Source: JACVRW01 sp963813495
Lineage (GTDB): Bacteria > Actinomycetota > Thermoleophilia > Solirubrobacterales > Thermoleophilaceae
Reading direction: 5' to 3'
Assembly: GCA_963813495.1 (NCBI GenBank)
Contig: CAWEZC010000005.1
Location: forward strand, 992,001-1,056,000
DNA length: 64,000 nt
Shown in pieces: positions 16,100-24,637 of this stretch. The position numbers were made by a program, and so were the translations under genes. Position 1 is the stretch's first letter, and each line of letters begins with the position of its first letter. Under the pieces are notes generated by a model, which worked only from the letters and a program-made list of their open reading frames with translations, was not told where the DNA came from and did not search any database.

Positions 16100-17278
16100 A
16101 TGGACCCGCCGCCCCCACCACCCGCGCATGACGCCGAGCGCCGCCGGCGCCGGCGCGAGGAGAGCCGCGCCCGCCAGCGGACCACCCGCCGGCTCACCGT
16201 GGCGATCTCCATCCTCGCCGTCATCGGCGCGGTGGTGATTGTGATCGCGGCCGGCTCGAGCTCCGACACCGAGGACAGCGCCCCGGCCGCGGGGCGCCCG
16301 GCCGAGGGCCTGCCCGACGAGACCACCAGGCTCACGATCGCCGCCAGCGGCGACCTGCTGATCCACAGCCCCGTGTTCTTCCAGGCGCTGGCCAACGGCG
16401 GCGGCGAGCGCTACCAGTTCCGACCCATGCTCGCCCAGGTGCGCCGGATAGTGCGCAGGGCCGACCTCGGCGTCTGCCATCTCGAGCAGCCGCTCACTCC
16501 GGACGACCCGCACGGTGAGCCCACCTTCCGGGCTCCGGCCGGGCTCGCCGGAGCGATCCGCTGGGTGGGCTGGGACGCGTGTAGCACAGCGTCCAACCAC
16601 GCCTACGACAGCCTGCAGCCCGGCATCGACTTCACCGTCGGCCGCCTCGACCGCAACGGCATAGGGCACTCGGGGACCAACACGCGGCCCAACGCGCCGC
16701 GCGCGGCGTTCATGGAGGCCAAGGGCGTGAAGGTGGCTCTGCTCGCCTACACCACCCGCATCATCGGTATGCCCCTGCCCGACAACGGCTGGGCCCTCAA
16801 CATGGCCGAGCCCAGGCGCATGCTGGCCGACGCCCGGCGGGCGCGGGAGCAGGGCGCCGCCGTGGTCATCGTCTCGATCCACTGGGGCGACGAGTACGTG
16901 CACGCGCCGAGCAGCGTCCAGCGCCGCCTGGCCGGCTTGCTTACCCGCTCGCCCGACGTGACCGCCGTGATCGGCCAGCACGTCCACGTGGTGCAGCCGA
17001 TCCGCAGGGTCAACGGCAAGCCGGTGGTGTTCGGCGAGGGCAACCTGCTCTCCAACCAGACACCTGCCTGCTGCCCGGTGGAGTCGCAGGACGGCATGAT
17101 CGTCAAGCTCGAGATCGAAGCGGGGCCCGAGGGCGCTCGGGTCGAGCGGGTCCGCTACGTCCCCACGTTCGTCCAGCATCCCGGCTTCGAGGTGACCCGC
17201 GCGCGCGGCGAGTCGCGGCGGCGCACGATCGGCTTTGCCGGCCGGCGCCCGCCCTGGCTGCGTCCCGCCGCCCGTTAG
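16100..17278 (+). CDS. CapA-family membrane-anchored phosphoesterase-like protein (second tandem copy)
   Basis: 392 residues. It shares the catalytic-domain motifs of the preceding gene (IAASGDLLIHSPVFFQALAN, LGVCHLEQPL, STASNHAYDSLQPGI, VSIHWGDEYVHAP, VIGQHVHVVQPIRRVNGKPV), so the pair arose by duplication. The N-terminus differs: a long Arg-rich cytoplasmic stretch, then one membrane helix (LTVAISILAVIGAVVIVIAA), so this copy is anchored while the first is exported. The stop TAG also forms the first bases of the TAGGGT -10 box of the next gene. Confidence 0.85.
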   Translation: MDPPPPPPAHDAERRRRRREESRARQRTTRRLTVAISILAVIGAVVIVIAAGSSSDTEDSAPAAGRPAEGLPDETTRLTIAASGDLLIHSPVFFQALANGGGERYQFRPMLAQVRRIVRRADLGVCHLEQPLTPDDPHGEPTFRAPAGLAGAIRWVGWDACSTASNHAYDSLQPGIDFTVGRLDRNGIGHSGTNTRPNAPRAAFMEAKGVKVALLAYTTRIIGMPLPDNGWALNMAEPRRMLADARRAREQGAAVVIVSIHWGDEYVHAPSSVQRRLAGLLTRSPDVTAVIGQHVHVVQPIRRVNGKPVVFGEGNLLSNQTPACCPVESQDGMIVKLEIEAGPEGARVERVRYVPTFVQHPGFEVTRARGESRRRTIGFAGRRPPWLRPAAR

Positions 17279-17281
17279 GGT
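17276..17281 (+). promoter_or_regulatory. -10 element TAGGGT of the ADH gene, leaderless layout
   Basis: TAGGGT overlaps the stop codon of the second CapA gene and ends 8 bases before the ATG at 17290, with no ribosome binding site in between. Confidence 0.4.
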
Positions 17282-17289
17282 CCCGCGCC

Positions 17290-18393
17290 ATGCAGATTCG
17301 CGCCGCCGTTCTCGAGGAGTTCGCCAAGCCGCTCGTCGTCCAGGAGGTCGAGCTCGACGGGCCCGGCCCGGGCGAGGTCCTGGTGCGCCTTCAGGCCTGC
17401 GGCGTCTGTCACACCGACCTGTACACGGCCAGCGGCGCGGACCCCTCCGGGTACGCACCCACCGTGCTGGGCCACGAGGGCGCCGGCGTGGTCGAGGAGG
17501 TGGGCGAGGGAGTCACCAGCCTGGCACCAGGCGATCACGTGGTCACCCTCTTCTCCCCCCAGTGCCGCGAGTGCATCCACTGCCGCAGCGACAAGACCAA
17601 CATCTGCCTCGCCATCCGCGAGGAGCAGAACCAGGGCCACCTGCCCGACGGCAGCACGCGCCTGCACCGCGGCGGCGAGCGCATTCGTCACTTCATGGGC
17701 ACGAGCACGTTCGCCGAGGCCAGTGTGATGCCCGAGATCGCGCTCGCCAAGGTGGACCCCGAAGCCCCGCTCGACGTGATCTGCACGCTCGCCTGCGGTG
17801 CCACCACCGGGATCGGCGCGGCCCTCTACATCGCCAGGGTCGAGCCGGGCTCGACCTGCGTGGTGTTCGGCGCCGGCCTCGTTGGCCTCGGCGCCGTGGC
17901 CGGAGCGCGCCTGGCCGGCGCCGAGCGCATCGTCGCAGTCGACCTGTCCGAGGAGCGGCTCGAGCACGCCGTCGCGCAGGGCGCCACCGACACGCTGGTG
18001 GGGGGACCCGGCACAGTGGAGACGATCCTCGAGATGACGGGCGGCTTTGGCGCCGACTACACCTTCGAGGCAACCGGCATTGTCGGCGTGATGCGCCAGG
18101 CGGTCGAGTCCGCGCGCATGGGCTGGGGCCTGTGCACGATCGCCGGGGTAGCCGGCAAGGGCGAGGTGCTCGAGGTGGTGCCGCGCTTCCTGATCACCGG
18201 GCGGCGCATCGCGGGCGCCTCCTTCGGCGGGGCCAAGGGCCGCGATCGCGTGCCGGAGCTGGTGGACCTCTACCTGAAGGGCGAGCTCGACCTCGAGTCG
18301 CTCGTGACCCGCCGCGTCCAGCTCGGCGAGGTCAACGACGCCTTCGAGGCGATGGAGCGCCAGGAGGGCATCCGGACGGTCATCACCTACTGA
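17290..18393 (+). CDS. Zn-dependent alcohol dehydrogenase, class III (hydroxymethyl-thiol dehydrogenase) type
   Basis: 367 residues. The catalytic Zn ligands are seen in ACGVCHTDLYTASG and LGHEGAGVVEEVGEG, and the structural Zn ligands in QCRECIHCRSDKTNIC. The GAGLVGLGAVAGARLAGAE Rossmann motif binds NAD. The spacing and the long loop after the structural Zn are those of class III ADHs, which oxidise formaldehyde adducts of glutathione or mycothiol; actinobacteria use mycothiol, but the thiol here is not proven. It follows the CapA pair with an apparent promoter of its own and converges on the MerR gene. Confidence 0.85.
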   Translation: MQIRAAVLEEFAKPLVVQEVELDGPGPGEVLVRLQACGVCHTDLYTASGADPSGYAPTVLGHEGAGVVEEVGEGVTSLAPGDHVVTLFSPQCRECIHCRSDKTNICLAIREEQNQGHLPDGSTRLHRGGERIRHFMGTSTFAEASVMPEIALAKVDPEAPLDVICTLACGATTGIGAALYIARVEPGSTCVVFGAGLVGLGAVAGARLAGAERIVAVDLSEERLEHAVAQGATDTLVGGPGTVETILEMTGGFGADYTFEATGIVGVMRQAVESARMGWGLCTIAGVAGKGEVLEVVPRFLITGRRIAGASFGGAKGRDRVPELVDLYLKGELDLESLVTRRVQLGEVNDAFEAMERQEGIRTVITY

Positions 18394-18409
18394 GCGCGCG
18401 GGAGATGGC

Positions 18410-19114
18410 TCAGCCGCGCTCGGCGCGCTGGCGGCGCAGCTCGGCCACCAGCGCCTTCTGGTGAAGCGCGGCGATCAGCTCGTTGAGCGGCTCCAAGCCC
18501 GCCGCGATCAGGTCCGTGGCGCGGTCGGGCTCGAGCTCGCCGGCCAGGCGGTCCATCAGCAGCTGGACCTCCTCCTTGACCAGGTGCTCCAGGGCGCGCT
18601 TGTAGCGCAGGGTGTCGTAGACCGTGAAGCCGATGCGCTCGTCGTAGCCCCCGGCCCGGAAGCGGCTGATCGCCTCCACGATCTCCACGTCTCGCTGGCC
18701 GTAGCCGCGCGTGTTGGGAGTGAGCACCTCGAGCTCGCCGAGGCGGTCGAGCACCTCCTGGGGGATGTCGCAGCGGCGCCGCAGCTCGGCCGCCGACACG
18801 CGCGCCTGGTCACCGGCGAGCGCCCGCTCGAGGATGCGGTCCTCGAGCTCGATCAGGGCGCGGGCGCGCTCGGGATCGTCGTCGAGCATCGACTTGATCA
18901 CCTTGAGCGGCATGAAGCGCTCCTCCTGGAGCTGCTTGATCAGCTTTATGCGCTCCACGAACTCGGGCGGGTAGTAGGCCATGTTGCGCGAGGTCTTGAC
19001 GATGTCGGTCCGCTCCCCAAGGAGCCCCTCGCGCAGGTAGTGCTTGATCGTGCCGGCGCTCACACCGCTCGCCTCGGCCAGCTCCTTCATCTTGAAGAGG
19101 CCGTTCTGGCTCAC
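18410..19114 (-). CDS. MerR-family transcriptional regulator
   Basis: 234 residues from GTG 19114. It has a MerR winged helix (LFKMKELAEASGVSAGTIKH, then YYPPEFVERIKLIKQLQ), a dimerisation helix (ERARALIELEDRILERALAG) and a long C-terminal effector domain without the Cys ligands of metal sensors, so a small molecule such as an acyl-CoA is plausible. It is the last gene of the CoA-catabolic operon; its GTG overlaps the CoA-transferase stop (GTGA). It is the best candidate to bind the 26-bp elements at 22994 and 27560, in the way LiuR (MerR) controls branched-chain acyl-CoA genes in proteobacteria; this link is inference. Confidence 0.85.
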   Translation of the reverse strand: MSQNGLFKMKELAEASGVSAGTIKHYLREGLLGERTDIVKTSRNMAYYPPEFVERIKLIKQLQEERFMPLKVIKSMLDDDPERARALIELEDRILERALAGDQARVSAAELRRRCDIPQEVLDRLGELEVLTPNTRGYGQRDVEIVEAISRFRAGGYDERIGFTVYDTLRYKRALEHLVKEEVQLLMDRLAGELEPDRATDLIAAGLEPLNELIAALHQKALVAELRRQRAERG

Positions 19115-20331
19115 GACAGGAAGCTCCCCGCCGAGCCCGGCGCCGGCCCGGCAACCGCGCCGTCGCTTTCGAGGACCTCGACCTCCTCGGCGGTGAAGCC
19201 GAGACCGGCGAGCACCTCCCTCGTGTGCTCGCCGAGCGCCGGCCCCGGTCCGGCGGCGGCCCCCGGGGTGCGCGACAGCTTCACCGGAACCCCCAGCAGG
19301 CTCACGCCGCCGGTGCCCGGCTGCTTGACCTCCACCACCATCTCGCGCGCCCGCACCAACTCGGAGTCGAGCGCTTCGTCGAGCTCGAGTACGGGCTCCA
19401 GGCAGCAGTCGTGGTGCTCGGCGAACTCGTGCCATTGGTCGCGGGTGCGTTCGAGGAAGATCGCCTCGACCTCGCGGTGAGCCTCGGAGCCGGGAGGCTC
19501 GAACTGGCGCTCGATCAGGTCCTCGCGTCCCACGCCGAGGCACCAGGCCTGCCAGAACTTGGGCTCGAGCGCGCCCAGGGTGACCCAGCCGTCGCGACAG
19601 GCGTAGGGGCGATAGCAGATGAGCCGCCCGCTGAGCTCGTTGTCTCCGCGCCCGGGCACCTGCCCGTCGCACAGGTACTTGGCCGCGACCATCGCCAGCC
19701 AGGAGAGCGAGCCGTCGAACATCGACACGTCGACCAGCTGGCCCTCGCCGGAGCCTTCGCGCTCGCGCAGCGCGGCCAGGATCCCGAACGCGGCCATCAG
19801 CGCGCCACCGCCGAGATCGGCGATCTGGCCGGCCGACTGCACGGGCGGTCCTCCCGCGTCCCCGCTGAGCCCGAGCAGCCCGTTCAGCCCGAGGTAGTTC
19901 AGGTCGTGGCCGGAGCGCGTGGTGTAGGGCCCGTCCTGGCCGTAGCCGCTGATCGCGCAGTAGACGAGCCCCGGGTTCTCCTCGCGCAGGCGCTCGTAGC
20001 CCACACCCAGCCGCTCCATCACTCCGGGCCGAAACGACTCGAGCAGCACGTCGTGCTCGCGCACCAGCCTCAGCAGCACCTCGCGACCGCGCTCCTCCTT
20101 GAGGTTGACGCGGATCGAGCGCTTGCCGCGGTTGAGCGAGAGGAAGAGTGCCGACTTGGCCGAGTCGTCGGCACCCTCGTAGTAGGGCGGCGACCAGCGG
20201 ATGTAGTCGCCCATGCCCGTGTCCTCGACCTTGAGCACCTGGGCGCCGAAGTCGGCCAGCAGCAGCGAGCAGAAGCCGCCGGGCAGCAGCCGCGACAGGT
20301 CCAGGACGCGGATGCCGGAGAGGGCGCTCAC
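19111..20331 (-). CDS. CaiB/BaiF-family CoA-transferase
   Basis: 406 residues of class III CoA-transferase: ALSGIRVLDLSRLLPGGFCS at the N-terminus, LNRGKRSIRVNLKEERG, and the catalytic Asp in GEGQLVDVSMFDGS (~180), which forms an acyl-aspartyl intermediate. The C-terminal part (DQWHEFAEHHDCCLEPVLEL) matches the family. It swaps CoA between carboxylic acids; closest in shape to alpha-methylacyl-CoA racemase/bile-acid CoA-transferase types, so racemase activity is also possible. GTG 20331 overlaps the BKACE stop and its own stop overlaps the MerR start. Confidence 0.88.
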   Translation of the reverse strand: MSALSGIRVLDLSRLLPGGFCSLLLADFGAQVLKVEDTGMGDYIRWSPPYYEGADDSAKSALFLSLNRGKRSIRVNLKEERGREVLLRLVREHDVLLESFRPGVMERLGVGYERLREENPGLVYCAISGYGQDGPYTTRSGHDLNYLGLNGLLGLSGDAGGPPVQSAGQIADLGGGALMAAFGILAALREREGSGEGQLVDVSMFDGSLSWLAMVAAKYLCDGQVPGRGDNELSGRLICYRPYACRDGWVTLGALEPKFWQAWCLGVGREDLIERQFEPPGSEAHREVEAIFLERTRDQWHEFAEHHDCCLEPVLELDEALDSELVRAREMVVEVKQPGTGGVSLLGVPVKLSRTPGAAAGPGPALGEHTREVLAGLGFTAEEVEVLESDGAVAGPAPGSAGSFLS

Positions 20332-21257
20332 GGGTCCGGGTCGGGCGAGCCGGTGAGGAGCTCGCGGCGGGTGAGCGGCTCGCGCGCCGGCGTGCCCAGC
20401 AGCTCCCGGGCCTCGGCCGGCGTGGCCGCCCGCCGGCCCACGTCCTCCACCATCTGCCGCGCCTTGGCGATCAGGTCGCCGTTGGAGCGCGCCATCTCGC
20501 CGTTGGGCAGGTAGAAGTTGTCCTCCACGCCCACGCGCACGTTGCCGCCGAGCGCGGCGGCCGCGGCCACCAGGCGCCACTGGTCGCGGCTGATCGCGAT
20601 CACGCCCCAGTTGTTGGGGCCCTCGGCGCCGCCGGGCACCTGGTCGGCCATGTGCGCGAGGTTGCGCGGGTTGGGCCGCACGCCGCCCGTCACGCCCATC
20701 ACGCAGGAGATCTGCAGCGGCTCGGAGAGCAGGCCCATGTCGATCAGCGGGTCGAGGTTGGCCACGTGCCCGGTGTCGAAGCACTCGTGCTCGGCCCGGA
20801 TGCCGAGCTCGTTCATGGCCGTCACGAACTCGATGATCGTGTCGAACGAGTTCTCGAACACGGCCTTGAACACGAAGTCCTTGCGGCTCTTCGAGTACTT
20901 GGCGTAATTCATCGAGCTCATGTTGAGCGCCGCCACGTCCGGGCGCAGCTCGCGCAGGTAGGCGATGCGCTTCTCGATCGGGACCCCGATGGCGCCGGTC
21001 GAGTAATTGATGATCACGTCGTCCACCGCGCCGCGGATCGCTTCGGTGATCGCGCGGAAGTCCTCGACCTCGTAGCTCGGGACACCCTCTGGGGTGCGCG
21101 CGTGGATGTGGATCATGGCCGCACCCTCATCGACGGCCCGGCGCGCGTCCTCCGCGTACTCCTCAGGCGTGTAGGGAATGGCCGGGCACTGCTCGCGGTT
21201 GGCCACGGCGCCGGAGATCGAGCAGGTGATGATGCATGGATCGGCGAAGCGGCTCAC
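20328..21257 (-). CDS. BKACE family (DUF849) beta-keto acid cleavage enzyme
   Basis: 309 residues of full family length. Zn-binding HxH in AAMIHIHARTPEGVPSYEVE (~47-66) and the conserved blocks INYSTGAIGVPIEKRIAYL, EHECFDTGHVANLDPLIDMG and GNVRVGVEDNFYLPNGEMAR. It is expected to convert a beta-keto acid and acetyl-CoA into acetoacetate and a shorter acyl-CoA. Together with the CoA-transferase and carboxylase beta subunit it suggests breakdown of a branched or amino-substituted acid. It is translationally coupled on both sides by GTGA overlaps. Confidence 0.9.
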   Translation of the reverse strand: MSRFADPCIITCSISGAVANREQCPAIPYTPEEYAEDARRAVDEGAAMIHIHARTPEGVPSYEVEDFRAITEAIRGAVDDVIINYSTGAIGVPIEKRIAYLRELRPDVAALNMSSMNYAKYSKSRKDFVFKAVFENSFDTIIEFVTAMNELGIRAEHECFDTGHVANLDPLIDMGLLSEPLQISCVMGVTGGVRPNPRNLAHMADQVPGGAEGPNNWGVIAISRDQWRLVAAAAALGGNVRVGVEDNFYLPNGEMARSNGDLIAKARQMVEDVGRRAATPAEARELLGTPAREPLTRRELLTGSPDPDP

Positions 21258-21391
21258 GGGGCCCGCTCCACCGCTCGCGGCCGCCGGTCGCCGCGCGTGA
21301 CGTGCGCCTGGGCCGCCGGCCCAGAGCAGGACGGGACGACCAGCAGCGCGAGCGGCGCAGGCAGCGCACGCTTCAGACCGGCACGCTTCAC
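21254..21391 (-). CDS. 45-residue ORF nested between carboxylase and BKACE genes
   Basis: GTG 21391 overlaps the stop of the carboxylase gene (GTGA), and its TGA overlaps the GTG of the BKACE gene (again GTGA), so the frame exactly fills the gap, as coupled genes do. The product has a basic start, one hydrophobic stretch (LPAPLALLVVPSC, possible lipobox-like LVVPSC) and a basic tail (HVTRGDRRPRAVERAP), i.e. a possible exported or membrane micropeptide, or only a coupling leader. No family is recognised. Confidence 0.45.
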   Translation of the reverse strand: MKRAGLKRALPAPLALLVVPSCSGPAAQAHVTRGDRRPRAVERAP

Positions 21392-22983
21392 ACCGGCATC
21401 ACCCCGTGCCTGCGCCACGGGCGCTCGACGCGTTTGGTCTCCGCCATCTCGAGCGCGCCGATCACGGTCGGCCGGGTCTCGCGCGGGTCGATCACGTCGT
21501 CGATCATCGCGTTGCCCGCCGCGATGTAGGGATCGATCGTCTGGCGGATGCCGTCGATCATCTGGGCGCGCGTGGCGTCCGGATCGTCGCTGGCCTCGAT
21601 CTGCTTGCGAAAGATGATGTTGACCGCACCCTCCGGACCCATCACCGAGATCTCGGCCGAGGGCCAGGCCACGATCAGGTCCGGCTCGTAGGCCTTGCCG
21701 CACATCACGTAGTAACCGGCGCCGTAGGCCTTGCGCACCACCACGGTGATCTTCGGCACCGTCGCGCGGGAGACGGCGTAGAGCATCTTGGCGCCGTGGC
21801 GGATGATGCCCGCCTTCTCGACCTTGGTGCCGACCATGAAGCCGGGGACGTCCACCAGGAACAGCAGCGGGATGCCGTAGGCATCGCACAGATTGATGAA
21901 GCGGGCGGCCTTGTCGGCGGAGTCGTTCTCGAGGATCCCGCCCAGGTGGCGCGGCTGGTTGGCCACGATCCCCACCGGGCGCCCGCCCATGCGGGCCAGG
22001 CAGGTGATGATCGTGCGCGCCCAGCGCGGCTTGAGGTCGAACCACTCGCCGTCGTCGACGATCCGCCTGATCACCTCGTACATGTCGTAGGGGTGGCGCG
22101 GAGAGTCCGGAAGGATGTCGAGCAGATCCTCGTCCGCGCGCTCCACGGGGTCGGCCGTCTCGCGACGCGGTGGGGCCTCCTCGCAGTGCGAGGGGAAGAA
22201 CGACAGGTAGCGGCGGACCGCCTCGATGCAGTCCTCGTCGGAACCGACCTCGAGATCGCCCACGCCGGAGACGCGCGTGTGGATCCGCGAGCCGCCGAGC
22301 TCCTCCTGGGTCACGTCCTCGCCCGTGACCGCCTTGGTGAGGTGCGGGCCGGCCAGCGCCATCGAGCCGCGTCCCTTGACCATGGGCACGAAGTCCGCCA
22401 GTCCCGGGATGTAGGCGGTGCCCGCGGCGCAGGGTCCCATCAGCGCCGCCACTTGCGGCACCACGCCGCTCATCACCACCTCCTCCCGGAACAGGTGCCC
22501 TGAGCCGGCGAACAGCGATCCCGCGGCCTCCTGGATGCGCGCCCCGGCGGAATCCAGCAGCCAGATCATCGGGATGCGCTTGCCGAGCGCGAGGTCGCGC
22601 AGCCGAGTGACCTTCAGCTCGCCCGTCATCCCCATCGAGCCGGCCATCACGGTGAAGTCGTAGGCCGCCACCGCCACCAGCCGCCCGTCGACCTTGCCGT
22701 AGCCCGTGATCACGCCGTCGGCCGGAGCCTCCTTCCCCTCCATGGCCCGCTGGGCGAAGTGGGGCCGGCCGTGGATCCCAAGCTCGGTGAAAGTGCCCTC
22801 GTCGATCAACAGCGCGAGCCGCTCGCGCGCGGTGAGCTTGTCCTGCTCGTGCTGGCGGGCGATCTTCTCCTCGCCGCCCCCCAGGCGCGCGATCGCCCGG
22901 CGCTCGTGGAGATCGTCCACCAGTGAGCGGAGCGAGGGGCGAGCGATCAGGGTGTCGGCTGCTGCGCGTGCGGTGGTGGCCAT
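21388..22983 (-). CDS. Acyl-CoA carboxylase, carboxyltransferase (beta) subunit
   Basis: 531 residues with both crotonase-like halves of a biotin-dependent carboxyltransferase: acyl-CoA side VDGRLVAVAAYDFTVMAGSM and oxyanion-hole glycines in WLLDSAGARIQEAAGS; carboxybiotin side LVDVPGFMVGTKVEKAGIIR and KAYGAGYYVMCGKAYEPD. Such subunits carboxylate propionyl-, acetyl- or methylcrotonyl-like CoAs; the sequence resembles the methylcrotonyl/geranyl and propionyl groups but the substrate cannot be fixed. No biotin carboxylase alpha subunit is in the window. The 26-bp palindromic element lies 10 bp upstream of the ATG. Confidence 0.92.
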   Translation of the reverse strand: MATTARAAADTLIARPSLRSLVDDLHERRAIARLGGGEEKIARQHEQDKLTARERLALLIDEGTFTELGIHGRPHFAQRAMEGKEAPADGVITGYGKVDGRLVAVAAYDFTVMAGSMGMTGELKVTRLRDLALGKRIPMIWLLDSAGARIQEAAGSLFAGSGHLFREEVVMSGVVPQVAALMGPCAAGTAYIPGLADFVPMVKGRGSMALAGPHLTKAVTGEDVTQEELGGSRIHTRVSGVGDLEVGSDEDCIEAVRRYLSFFPSHCEEAPPRRETADPVERADEDLLDILPDSPRHPYDMYEVIRRIVDDGEWFDLKPRWARTIITCLARMGGRPVGIVANQPRHLGGILENDSADKAARFINLCDAYGIPLLFLVDVPGFMVGTKVEKAGIIRHGAKMLYAVSRATVPKITVVVRKAYGAGYYVMCGKAYEPDLIVAWPSAEISVMGPEGAVNIIFRKQIEASDDPDATRAQMIDGIRQTIDPYIAAGNAMIDDVIDPRETRPTVIGALEMAETKRVERPWRRHGVMPV

Positions 22984-22993
22984 CGGCGTCCGT

Positions 22994-23019
22994 AAGTAGG
23001 AAGTCCTACTTTCTACTTT
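22994..23019. promoter_or_regulatory. 26-bp palindromic element upstream of the carboxylase gene (copy 1)
   Basis: It begins AAGTAGGAAGT and ends CTACTTT, with inverted AAGTAG/CTACTT ends. It matches the element at 27560-27585 in 22 of 26 positions. It covers the likely -10 region of the carboxylase gene and overlaps the arginase stop codon. The MerR protein of the same operon is the proposed ligand (inference). Confidence 0.65.
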
Positions 23020-23849
23020 GCCTGATCGGAGCCCAGATGGTCAAGCAGCGGCTCGAGCACGTGCATGGCCGTCTCTGTGGCCGCCACCCGTTCCTGTTCG
23101 TGTTCGGGCGCCTCGAAGGCCGTGACCTCCACCCCGACGAGCTCGGAGTCCTCGAGCACCGAGTCGATCAGGTCATAGAGCTTGTCGGGATGCAGGCCGC
23201 CCGGCGCGGGCACCGCGGCGGGAAAGTGCTCGGGATCGAGGACGTCGAGGTCGAGATGGATGAACACCGGAGCTCCGTCGAGCGCGTTCTTGACCGCCAC
23301 CAGCGTCTCGATCGTGCTCGCGCCGATCACGGTGGCGGCGCTGCCCTCGAGGGACTCGCGCTCGCCCGGGTCGAGGTCGCGGATGCCGGCAAGCACGATG
23401 CGTTCGGGCGCCACCGTGTCACCCAGGCCGGCGTCCCACTCGCCACAGGCGCCGGCCAGGCCCATGCCACCCAGGTAGCCGCTGGCGGTGGTGCCCGGAG
23501 CGTTGTAGTCGCCGTGGGCGTCGAGCCACAGCACGCGTGCCTCCGGTCGCCGGCGCAGCGCCGCCGGGAGCGTCGTCAGGGCGATGGAGCAGTCCGCCGC
23601 CAGCAGCAGCGGGGTCTTGCCGGCCTCGAGTGCGTCGTCGATCTGGCCGCCCGCCTCGAGCAGGCAGCCGCGCGACTCGCGCAGGTCCTCCTCGTACCCG
23701 CTGTCCGCGATCTCGGCGCCGCTGCCGATGTTGCGCACCTCGACGCCGAGTGTTTCTGCCACGAGCGGAGCCAGGATGTCGACGCCGCGAGGGGCGCCCG
23801 GAAAGCGGTCCGCCGTCCGGCAGCGCAGGGCAATCAGCGCGACGGCCAC
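23013..23849 (-). CDS. Arginase/agmatinase-family protein
   Basis: 278 residues of ureohydrolase fold. Mn ligands are seen in LWLDAHGDYN (DxHxD) and FIHLDLDVLDPEHFP (DxDxxDP), but the first ligand motif GGDHS is LAADCSIAL here, with Cys in place of His. The substrate loop differs from true arginases, so action on arginine is unproven; formimidoyl- or guanidino-acids are alternatives. It starts GTG 23849, 2 bp after the crotonase stop, and ends over the regulatory element before the carboxylase gene, so it is part of the same cluster. Confidence 0.8.
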   Translation of the reverse strand: MAVALIALRCRTADRFPGAPRGVDILAPLVAETLGVEVRNIGSGAEIADSGYEEDLRESRGCLLEAGGQIDDALEAGKTPLLLAADCSIALTTLPAALRRRPEARVLWLDAHGDYNAPGTTASGYLGGMGLAGACGEWDAGLGDTVAPERIVLAGIRDLDPGERESLEGSAATVIGASTIETLVAVKNALDGAPVFIHLDLDVLDPEHFPAAVPAPGGLHPDKLYDLIDSVLEDSELVGVEVTAFEAPEHEQERVAATETAMHVLEPLLDHLGSDQAK

Positions 23850-23851
23850 GC

Positions 23852-24637
23852 TCAGCGCCCCGTCCAATGCGGCTCGCGCTTCTCGAAGAACGCCTTGACG
23901 CCCTCCTGGATGTCCTCGGTGGTGAAGGCGAGCGAGAGCTGGGAGCGCAGGAAGTCGAGTGCGTCCTCGAAGGGCATGTCGAGCTGGCGGTACATGGCGT
24001 CCTTGCCGAGCTTCATCATCACGGGTGACTTGCCGGCCAGCTTCACGGCCCACTCGTCGACCGCGGCTTCGAACTCCTCCGGCGCCACCACCCGGTTGAC
24101 GATTCCGGCCTCGCGCGCCTCCTGTGCCGAGATGCGCTCGCCCAGCAGCAGCAGCTCGTTGGTCTTCTTGCGCGGCACGTTGCGGTAGATCAGCGCCATG
24201 ATCATGAAGGGGAACACGCCGACGTTGATCTCCGGCGTGCCGAAGCTCGCCCCCTCCTTGGCCACGATCAGGTCGCAGGCCAGGGCCAGCCCCAGCGCTC
24301 CGGCCAGCACGTGTCCGTTGGCGGCGCAGATCGAGGGCTTGCCGAGCTGCATGATCGTTCGGAACAGGCGCGGGAAGCGCTCGGTGCCGAAGTGCTTGTG
24401 CACCAGCGGCACGTCGGCGGCGAACTGGTCGAGGCTGCCGCCGGCGGAGAAGACCTTGTCGTGGGTGGAGCGCAGCACGACGCAGCGGACCCGCTCGTCG
24501 TCCCGCGCGGACTCGAACGCGGCGACCAGCTCGCTGAGCAGCTGGTTGGACAGCGCATTGCGCGTGTCCGGCTGATCGAGCGCGACGCTCGCCACTCCGT
24601 CGGCGCGGACCTCGTACGTGATCGTCTCGTAGGGCAC
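23852..24637 (-). CDS. Enoyl-CoA hydratase/isomerase (crotonase) family protein
   Basis: 261 residues. The CoA/oxyanion-hole motifs are FSAGGSLDQF and NGHVLAGALGLALACD. The Glu of GGGxEL is replaced by Leu (GALGLAL), while the second catalytic Glu is kept (FGTPEINVG), so the chemistry may be isomerisation or lyase rather than simple hydration. The C-terminal block (GVKAFFEKREPHWTGR) is normal. First gene of the minus-strand CoA cluster. Confidence 0.88.
   Translation of the reverse strand: MPYETITYEVRADGVASVALDQPDTRNALSNQLLSELVAAFESARDDERVRCVVLRSTHDKVFSAGGSLDQFAADVPLVHKHFGTERFPRLFRTIMQLGKPSICAANGHVLAGALGLALACDLIVAKEGASFGTPEINVGVFPFMIMALIYRNVPRKKTNELLLLGERISAQEAREAGIVNRVVAPEEFEAAVDEWAVKLAGKSPVMMKLGKDAMYRQLDMPFEDALDFLRSQLSLAFTTEDIQEGVKAFFEKREPHWTGR

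Noticed and set aside
18392..18421. 7-bp inverted repeat with a 16-base loop between the convergent ADH and MerR genes
   Set aside because: Arms are short and GC-only, likely by chance at this base composition.
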